Shown here: positions 48,801-59,400 of the stretch, one piece after another | How the letters are laid out: the number at the start of each line of letters is the position of its first letter | How positions within the stretch are numbered: the stretch's first letter is position 1 | Source: Baylisascaris procyonis | Taxonomy: Eukaryota > Nematoda > Chromadorea > Rhabditida > Ascarididae | Assembly (NCBI GenBank): GCA_037389465.1 | Contig: JAZARR010000069.1 | Location: 1,917,501-1,981,500, forward strand | Direction of reading: 5' to 3' | DNA length: 64,000 bases | Position numbers and translations under genes: made by a program | Notes under the pieces: generated by a model | What the model saw: the letters and a program-made list of their open reading frames with translations, nothing else | Told to the model about the DNA's origin: nothing | Database searches by the model: none

Positions 48801-51800
48801 CCAATAAACTGTTCTTTGATTTATGCAGAATTGGGTAAGAGGATGAGGGGTTACTCACCGCTTCAGCGACCACCATCAAACCTTATGAAGGACTGTCCGT
48901 ATTGGCAATAACTGAATGCAACACTTCTACCTGTTTCTTCAAGCTGTCATCTTTCGTACTGGTACTTTCAACGAGGAATTCTCCAGTATGTAATACCGTA
49001 AATGAATAATGCCACAAACCGTGCTAATCGCGATGAATTCTCCATGCGTTGATAGCTCAATATCGTTCATGAACACTGTTGAAGAGAAAATCTTGAATCT
49101 CAGCTCAATAAATACTAGATCTCTGGTACGCGGATGTCTGTAGAAAACGAAGAACGATGGGTCTTTCCAAGCGTTCAGTACTGACCTCAACAAAATCGTC
49201 TGAAATTGCACTCACAATAGTAGAAACGAATACGTTGGAAAGTTTCATCATTTCAGAGGGCTAACCCGAAGTGCACTTCGGCTTGCATACATGACACAAA
49301 GGATATAAGTAAAAAGCAAACGGTTTCATGATAATATTCTTGATGAGCAGTTGTCAATGTAAGGCTGAAAAAATATTTTGATTTCGAAAACGGCCGCACT
49401 ACAACCAAATACGACGCCTTCTTGTACGCAAGATTCGATCCTCCATCGAAACGAGAATGTGAACGATCACTCTCAGTATTTTCTCAACTACCTGCCATCA
49501 ATTAAATGTTTACACCGCATAGCGCTTCGATCGATCCTAAGGTTGGATAAACTAGTAAGCACCGTCGAAAACGAATCGTCTTTCCTTCAAGCAACGATAA
49601 TGTGCAAACCCAATACCACCTCTACCTTGCAAACGGATCGTTGCACTGAGTTATGAGTGTACGAGAGAGTAGTTTCTAGCTTATATGTACAGCATCATTT
49701 TCTGAGATTCTGCTTAAGTGATAGGCTGCTAAAACTTAGCAGAGAAGTGAAAGCCCGTTCGTTCTTTGGGTAAAAGCGGTAGCTTATATCTGCTATATTT
49801 GTCTAAATGTAGATATAGTTGTATTCGTAAAGGTTGCGATTTAAAATTCGTGGTAAAGTACGATGAAAATAGGCATTCTAGATGATTGCGAAAACATCGC
49901 GCTCGTCTTATTGCAGACCTCTGCTCTTCAAGAATAAAATACTGAATGCAGCTCATATTATAGAACATTTGGGTATACGTGCCCAAAAAAAAGCCGGATT
50001 CTCGCGCTTTCCCATGCTGCATCAATATCTTTTACTTCAATGCGCATTACAGATCCAATCACATATCAGTCTGCATAACAAGCCGGAGGAACAAAATGCG
50101 AAAAATATAAACGCCCTCACTGAATAGACTGCGAGAAATTACAAGCTTCTACGACCACATAGAAGCAAACATATCAGACATTCTGTGGTAGTGGTAGGTA
50201 ATTTCTTTCTCAGTTACTTCCAGTAATAAAACCCCGACAGTGTGGTTCTGAGGAGTGGATTTACGCATTCGCCACTGAGGTCTACGACAACCCTATCATA
50301 ATGAAGAAACTCCAATTTCAACAAGATGCTCATATGCAATAAATATGGCCTGCGAATCATACATGACTAAGTTCTCCTGTGGATTGATTAGATCGCACAC
50401 TGCAATCAAAAATGAACTGGATAGTGGATAACTCAGGATGCGCGTTTTCTTTCTGTAAAATCGCCGACATTAAAGGAGCAAGGCTCGCGCACGAGAAAGA
50501 ACCAACGATCAATTTCTTTGATGTGTCGGCTGCTGCTCGACCCCCGTGGCAACATCACAAAGTGAATGAAAGGATTCTGCCAGTACCACGCTTCGCGATC
50601 ACTGCTCCATCATAACAAAAACAAGAATTCTGACAACGCCCAAAGAATGATCGTACAATCTGAACCCGCGAGCGAATGTCGTCTCCACCTAACTTCTTAA
50701 GATCAAGCCTCATAACCACTGCTCCATTACAAAAACGAATATTAGGTTCTGGAGTATCAAGAAACATTCCCAAAACGAAGGTGCTTCTGACCTAAGTACT
50801 GCGAAGTCAAAGTCAACAAAGACTACCGATTCTGAGTGCCAAGCCCGGAGGATGGACAACCATTCTGTAAAGTCATTTAGAAGCCCCATCCACAATAAGT
50901 GAGGCTTGAATCTTGTCAATTTCTTTGTTCTAGCTCAACAATGAGCATGAGATGAAGTATTCGGACAGATTCCCGTGATGATTTCTTCCTATTGCATAAC
51001 CAGCAAAAGTAAATTACTCGTACGAGTAATGTAAACCACCGAGCTTGTTGAGCTAATGACTTAAAGACTTAAAAGACGCAAAATGACTTTGCTAGCGACT
51101 TAAAAGGCAACAATTTACATGATTTGCTCTTTTAAACACATGAAAAAGGAGATTTCGCAATGTGGCATTGTTTTATCTTTTCCGAACCGAGCATCAGGCA
51201 ATGATAAAGGTTTGCACTATCGTAGTGATCTCCTTATTTTGCAAAAGGGAATGACCCTTTTCACTCTGGCCATTTTAAACTGCGGAAAGATAAGATGTTA
51301 CGGGGAAAAGAACTTGGAAGTAGCGATAGCATTTGACGAGTATAGTAGGGCTGGGAGATGAGAAACTTAAGTTATGGATCCCTAATTCAGAGTGCATAAT
51401 ACGAGCAAACACAGAACATTCGAAAGTCATTAACTATACCATATTCGATTCGATGACACCTTTGCAATCATATTGCCCATGTAAACGAGAACAGAAGCCT
51501 TCATGCATAGAAAGAACTTCCACCTGAAATAAAAAATTGAGCCTGAGTTCTTTCGCGACACTTATGATTTGCGATAACTTTCCGAAGTTTCGGCGGCGAT
51601 TCAACTGCAATCATTTCGATGACAGGTGCGCAGAGAAGAGGAACGAAGGGACCAAGTAATTCTTCGTTTTCCTTACTTGTCTCTTTCATAAAAGTCTACC
51701 CCACTGGCCACAAAGATTTGCGCATCTTAGTAATCCTGCGATATATAAAGTCACTCCAAAACTATCAGCTGAAAGAAAATCGGAAGCGAGGTCTTACGGA

Positions 51801-54573
51801 GGCCTCAAATCACTCCATCATCTATATAAATCGATAAATTCATATCGTTGATCGATAATAAGGTAGCGCGACGAGAAAAGAGTTTGTTAAAATAATCTTA
51901 AACTCAGCAGATTATTTATTAAGTGATGATAATCACTGCAATTCTGGGGCATAGTTCCGATTAGCTCACTCTATACGCCAATAAATTAGAAGAGTTTTCT
52001 GGATCCTATTGACTTCTATTAACGGTCAAAAAATGAGTGACTGCTTGGCATCGCACGCATATGACTAATTAAAAATGAGAAACCTTCGTTTGGCAGTGAT
52101 AGCGCTGCAACGTGACCACAAAATTGTCAAAAAAATGCATGGTACGATGCAGGTATACAGGACTCGGCGGATGGGTGAATGACCAATAACTTGTCGACAT
52201 ATCCGGCCACGGCACACGACCTGCCACAATGCAGCGACCCTAAAAAAGGTCTCAACCAAGCCTTGCATGCTTCTACAACAGAGATAACGAAAAAAGAAAA
52301 AGGTCACGAACATCAGTAATAACTGGCATATTAATACAACTTTTGGACTCCCTTTTACGACGTTTTCAATATATTCTTGCAATATAACGTCACATATGTA
52401 ATTAAACAATGCACTAACGTTCGACATCATGACGGCAGAGTAAGTCGCACCAGCGAAACACCTCATGATTTCAATGTGCGGAGCTTTCAACGTAAACGCG
52501 ACTGTCGGGAGCGTCGCCTTCGACTCTTTCAATCCCAGTTGTCCGTCACTGTTTCTTCCGAAAACGATCACCTGGAATACCATCTTGCTGAAAATGTGCT
52601 TTCCTTGAGTTGTTAAAGAAACATAGAAGAGAACAAGTTGAATCATCTCTGAAGGCATCACTGCAGAAATATTTTCAATAGACACAGATCAAAAAAATTT
52701 GAGTCATCACTTTTGGCAACTCTACACTCCGAACTCCTAGTCTCCAGAAATTTAGAACGAATTCGATTTTTGCAGCACCTCCGAATTTGATATTTTAGAT
52801 GGGTCCAAAAGACCATTAAAAGGCCCTATAAATATGGTCTTTATCGTTTAGAATGCATTTCATGTTTTGCACTAAAACTAGGGCAATGGCCAGACCAGAA
52901 TCTAATAATTTATTTCACGTATGATGAATGAAAAAGTAAAGGGATGATGATCAGATATAAGAAAGTGAACTTTGGAACTAAGAGCTATTAAAGCCCGAAC
53001 ACGGTCCCGTAAATTTCGTTTGAACCGCTACAGCAGCATTCGAGGTTAAACAGCTCCAAACAAAGAACGAGAGGCTCCCTCTTGGTGCTTATTGGGAAAG
53101 CGAAAAACGCATAAATATTGGGCATCGTTTCTCAGCAGAATTTCTTCGCTAATAAGGCGACCAGTAGTTTTCAAGTAAACATGAGAAATTTTTCATTGAA
53201 CATATAAAAGATAAAAACTGGTCCGTGGAAACAGCTAGCAGCTAACTATAAGACTTTCAAAGTAAGGCATGGAAAATACAGAGGAAGGTGGGACGAGGAG
53301 AGGCACAATTCTGAAGACTCGCGGAGGTGGCAATTTCTGAGTTCCCCTCATTTAACACCCCACCGAAAAACTTCTCGAAAGTGTCGCGATTTTCCCGGTC
53401 TTCTTCAACTCCTCTCCCATTCCCTTTTGGTCACCTCCCCGAACTGATGGATAGGACATATGAAAGCCAGTTCATCTAACTCTCAGAATGAAAGTAGGCC
53501 GCGCACGCACATTTCCTCTCCTCTAGCTTCTTTCTCTGCAACCTACACTGCCTTACATCTGCGCAGAGGCGGAGCTGACAATAAGAGCGACTTTTTAAAA
53601 TTTTCAGCGATAGAACGCTACCTTTTCTTTATATATTTTGATCATGCGTCCTATAAAAACTTACTTCCTTTCCAGTGCAGACCACTGAATGACTCAATCC
53701 GGCCGAGACAGCGACAATTTTCCTGCCATCTAAGAAAACCTCTCGAGGTATGACAACATCTGCTTCGTTTCCATGCCCCAGCTTCCAGTCCCTTCCAAGC
53801 CCGCACGAATAAACCCTGCCATCAATCAGCATCAGCGTGTGGTAACGACCCAACGAAATCTACAACAAACGGAATATTCAGAAGATAATCTACAACAACT
53901 TCCTCACAGCAGCATTACTATTCTTATCTAAAAAGTAGCAGCGCTATGCTTGAACATTTAATTATCTACAATTAGAAAAAAACTGCGTGGCATTTACCCG
54001 GATCTAAATGTCCCTTCCGAAATAAAATCTTCGTGGAATCAGCTTGGGACATTCAGGGGTACTGAGTGGATTCCTCACAACTTCACTTAGTACTCCAAAT
54101 GCATTTAAATTATATAAATAACGCCACATCTCATATCGCTGACTTATCGCCTAAACCAAAAGTGTTGCACATGAACTTTATATCATCAAGAATGTTTGAC
54201 ACAGCACCTGCAGTGCATTTAAGCTGCGTGAAGTGCGTTATAACAGCAGCATAAAATCCACAGGTTCATCACCTATATTTAAGAAATCACTATATATCAT
54301 GACCGATAGTGGACAGGTGGTCGGTCGGTTTCTTAGACAAATGCCGATGAGGTGCACCGTCTGCTTTAGAACATCTCAGCAATATCATCAAAAAAGCGAC
54401 CGTTGCTTTCAACAAAGCTGGCAGAAATTGCATAATAAGTCATCCCACCAAGAAAATCCGCATGTCTTTTAGTGAATGCACGCTCCATAACTTCACCAAA
54501 CTTCGAGACCACGAAAATTATTTCTCTGCTCCAAGACAGTACACTTTGTTCGTCAGAGTTGCAACAGAAAGAC

Positions 54574-54649
<76 letters not shown>

Positions 54650-56355
54650 ATCTTGGCACTCGAACAATACGAGATTAACTTACGCAAATCTACTTATGCT
54701 GGGTTTTTTTTAATGCACTGGGAAACATCTTGGAGCATTGCGAGAATTTGAAGACAAAAGCTGGCAGATGAATCGCCTACTCTAGAAGTCTCCAGTAATC
54801 TAACGAAAACTAAGATACTCCATGGATGCGTGAGAAACATGCAAGTACGAATTTACTTCATTACTTGCCACCATAAAATGTCACCTATAGCAACTAAGGC
54901 ACGGACACTTGCACATCGGGCATGACACAATTCACAGTCGTAGGATAACTATCCACTTAAAACACCTGCAATCGCTACGACCTCCGCACAATAAGTTCGG
55001 GAACGACCTAAACTTGCCCTGCTCTTCAATGAAATTTCACGTAATTTACGAACGGTGAAATTTGTTTCACCTGCTACAGCAGTGAATGGGTCCTCCGTGA
55101 ACACCTTTTCTGTGTACCATCTTATCAGATGCATCACCCTAAACTACGGCAAAGCGGTCATATCGCTGCTTTCTCGTTATCAGTGCACGAGTCACTCCAA
55201 AGAAACCTTAAATTCCTCCTTCCAAATCAGCTCCTATTACAACAGCGACGAAGACAATAACACACCAACCGTTCACTAATAAACAGATGAAATGAACTCA
55301 CCGCATCGGTTAGTACCGTACGGTAGCGCTAATGTACTTTCAGTTTCATATGCATTTCGTACAATACTTTCCCTGCTCTAGCTTGCTATTGTAAGATTGA
55401 GCATATAACATATCTAACATATGAAGTGTTAACGACTATGAATGCCGTCGAAATGATAAGCTAGAGTGAATGAAATGTTTTCAGAAATCGTTAAGAGAAA
55501 AGAGACATTCGGTGAGCGGACTGTCCCCACTGCTCGTCAATGCAAAGAAGACAAAGAGGTTGCTGATCGAGCAATGAGAAATGTAATTTATAAAAACATC
55601 AAAATTGCACATCCAACTGGTGGGCTGCAAGCTGCTACGGGCGTCAACTGCGTCAACAACCAGGGTATATAAAGGCTTCTCAAAGATTCTGCGACATAAT
55701 ATTGGGCGTATGTGCGTGTTTAAAGTCGTTCTAAATGTCGAAATATTATAATGAAGGTTCAGATCCCCAGTTTGAGGTGTGTCCACAAGGTAGCGTCAAG
55801 GTGCAGACAACAATTCTTTTCATGGCGGGATACGGTGTTGGCATTGAAACGTGGCCCACATTACCAATAGATGGTATATTATTGGGTAACTGGAAGAGGA
55901 GAAAGATGGCCATTAGTGCGTGGATGGCGCCATCATCTGAAGTAGCGCATAAAACAGGTCATTGGTGAATCGGAAACGCAGCACATCAGGTCACGCGCGG
56001 CGACGGCTTGCAGCGGAGGATGAGCAGCAGCACAGGCGACATCGAACAATAGTGTGACAGGCTCTTTTCAAAAAGATTTTTTTCTAATTTCGCTCACCTT
56101 CATTGTTTGTTCCCGAGCACATGGGTACTGACCTTTTTGTTGACCTCCCTACCAGAGGCTCAATACACAGGCCACCACTTGGACATTAGCATTTAAATTC
56201 TTGAGGAGACAAAGCTTTTTTCTCCAATCAGGCAGAGATGTTCATCACCAGTCCTCGACCCGTTCAACATGGGACTGCATTTATAACGTTCAACATGGGA
56301 CTGCATTTATAACATACACGTACATAGGTGTTCATCTTCCTGATCAAAAAGTGGA

Positions 56356-56435
<80 letters not shown>

Positions 56436-59400
56436 CAACGAATGACACGTATGGGAAATTTTGGTGTCTGCGGATTTTCGGTCCGTTTCCTAAAAGCCGC
56501 CTTTTATTTCTGCATTAAAAAAATGTTCACAGGGGTGACAGGTTAGAACAAGGAGAGAAAGATGTATGGTCTCGAAAAATAAATTAACAACTGATCGAAA
56601 CAAACAACAATCGAAGTAAAACAAAAAGCCTCTTGTCGAAATTGTGGGGAAAACAAATGGGAAAAACAAAGAATAGGAAAACAAAGAATACCTCGCAGTT
56701 CTGGACGACCCGCACTGTCGTTTCCAAAAAACGTGGTTTCGGGATCCGCTCTCCTGGGATGTGACCCAAAGAACGCGCCATGTTCTCCCCATAAGTGTAT
56801 AGGCATCCTGAAAACAACATAAATTTTTGTCTTATTTAAACCACAATCGGTAATCACAGAAGAGCATAGAGTTTACATATTACTCGCAGAAATGCATCAA
56901 TTGTATGCTTCCGAGCGCACGAATAGATGAATTTTTCCTGTTTAAAATTGGTCGCCTTTTCATCTTTTTCTCCCTTTCCCTCTTTCTACTGCTATTACGT
57001 CATTTCCTGACCTGCTCGTGATCTTAGTTCAACAACAGTTTGTCATCTGCGATTACTACCCTAATCGAGAAAGATGGTAAGAGCATATAAACTAAGGGAT
57101 CCGATAAGCAGAGTGGAGATGAAACAACAAAAAGTATCGAAGAGCATACTGCAAACAAACGAGATACTGAATCTGTGTGTGGCCAAATAGCTCGGAAAAT
57201 GATTGTCGCTCAGAAGCAGTGCTGGCACGCTAGCAATCAAAAATCGCTATATACGAAGAAGATTCGGCAACTTAGAACCGCAATCGTGGACTTTCAAAAT
57301 TAGCCCCCTTCCCTTCTCCCCAAAAGAACTCATCCTCTCTCCCCACTTCCCATCCGCAGATGCCGACTGTAATTTTGGTGGGCTCGGAAATCCTGAACAC
57401 TTGCGTGAATTTTAGAGACTCAACACTGGTCTGAAACGAGCAGAAAACGGGACCAGCGAATAACTCCATCTCGTTTGAAACGAAATATGACACTCGAACA
57501 AAAACTCTAGAAAAATCTTTACGAAACAGTACCGTTTCGTATTAAGAAACAGTACCGTTCCGTTTCATATAAGAGGATATTGCGTAGCGATTCCTTGAAT
57601 GAATGTACATCACGGATTCTTTCTGGAACATAAAACTGAGTGGAGTGCTGTATGACCAACTGAACGAAAGCCCTCCTTAACATCCGTTCCAGAAGCAAAA
57701 TTCATAACCACGTCTGCATTTACACTAACTGATGCCTCCATCACTTTGCGATATTCCAGAGATGGGAAATTGTAGAATACAGCCAAAAAAGTCCTTTACC
57801 AAAGCGTAGATTGCTAACAAGGTCGAATTATGAGGACAATGCTCAAAGTAGAAGGTGGGTTCTCACTTAATGGCTTTAGCAAAACGGGAAATTTCATATT
57901 TATAAAATACTACGGCCAGGATAAAAAAAGGTACCACTTAGATAATTCTCTAAATATGCAATGAAGTGGGAAAGCTGAAATACGGAAATGGTTGGGCGCA
58001 TGGACAAGAAACGTATGCATGTTGTCAACCGAAGAAATGTTTGTTGCAACTTTGATGTGCTTGAGAATCATGTGGCGTTCGAATGTTGAAGGGCACCGTT
58101 GCAGAGATTATGAATGGAATGAAACCGGTCCGGTCATATGACATAACCTCGAAAATGAGTTGAGGAAACAACAAAACACGACAACGTTTTCAACCTCCTT
58201 TTTACCAGCGTTTTTTAATTCCCATATTTATTATATGCTCAAATTCTTTCACGGCACTATTTCTTTGAAAGCAAATGCAGCCGACAATAAATAGAAGCTG
58301 CTGCATTTAACTCAGCTGTATCGGCTGAAGAGTGGTCTTCTACGCGAGAAAACTACCCATAAACAAAGAGGACCAAAGACGAACCAGGAGGATTGGATCT
58401 GCTATTCGCAAGAAGAAATGTGCTGAACTTCGAATACAAAATATCATATGGAGTTCTCCCATCCGGACCGCGGTCGTACAGTACTCTCCTATCGCGATTC
58501 GCCAAAACACAAACTGCGGCCACATGAGAGGTCTCCGCAGCAATGTAAGCTGGTGTTTGCCCGTGCTGAAACTTTTTTCTAATTAGTCGTCATTATCTAA
58601 CATAAGCAAGCGTAGTCAACAAGAGGAGGGAAGCGAGTTCGAGGGGCACATTTTTGTGCCTCACTGGGGAGCAAAAATGCGGGTTCACATGTTTCTGACA
58701 ATGAAAATATAGATGCAGCTTGTGGGTAAAATTTTACTCCTATTGGAAAAACTTTATTTTGTTCAATCGTGGTTTCTAATATTCATGCCTTATGCGCGAT
58801 CGTATTGAATTTCACGTCACGTTACATTCCTTTGGTGGTTGTGATATTTGTATGTCGTTCATTGCAATTTGCGGCTTTAACATTCGTTGCTTTAGGCCGA
58901 TTTCATTTCAGCTTCAAGCAATGGATGTGTTTGGAAAAAATTACGTTAAGGAACTAGTTTTCATTAGTCAGAAAAGGACGCCACCTTGCTGTGTTCTGAC
59001 AAAAGACTTCCCATAATCTACCCAACAAAAAGCAAATTCAGCATTAACAACTACTTCCAATACTGCAACATCTACTTAGAGTGCGAAAATAACCACCGCA
59101 TACCACATTCTCCCCTCGTTGTGGGCGAGTGATCGGAGAGAACTAAACGTTTCAAAACAAGAAGCGAAAACACTATTAATAAATGAAGCGTATAACCATG
59201 ATCGCAAAGTGCAAAGGCAACATCACCTGTTGGTCGTGGCGATTGTCGCACCAAAAGGCAATAGTGGGCATAACTTCGAATCTACCTTCCTTCGCAGCGT
59301 AATACAGCAAGTCACGATGCACTGGTAGAAGGTGAATAGCTAATAAAACGGCCGCCTCCCGCACTTTTGATAGCACATCCTCCGATAAGCCCACATCCTT

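Larger units (their letters stand above)
53860..56691 (-). other. IBTK intron with two (TA)n arrays
   Basis: The intron between RCC1 repeats 1 and 2 carries both the 54578 and 56357 TA arrays and a 26-bp tandem duplication. No exon recognised. Confidence 0.6.
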
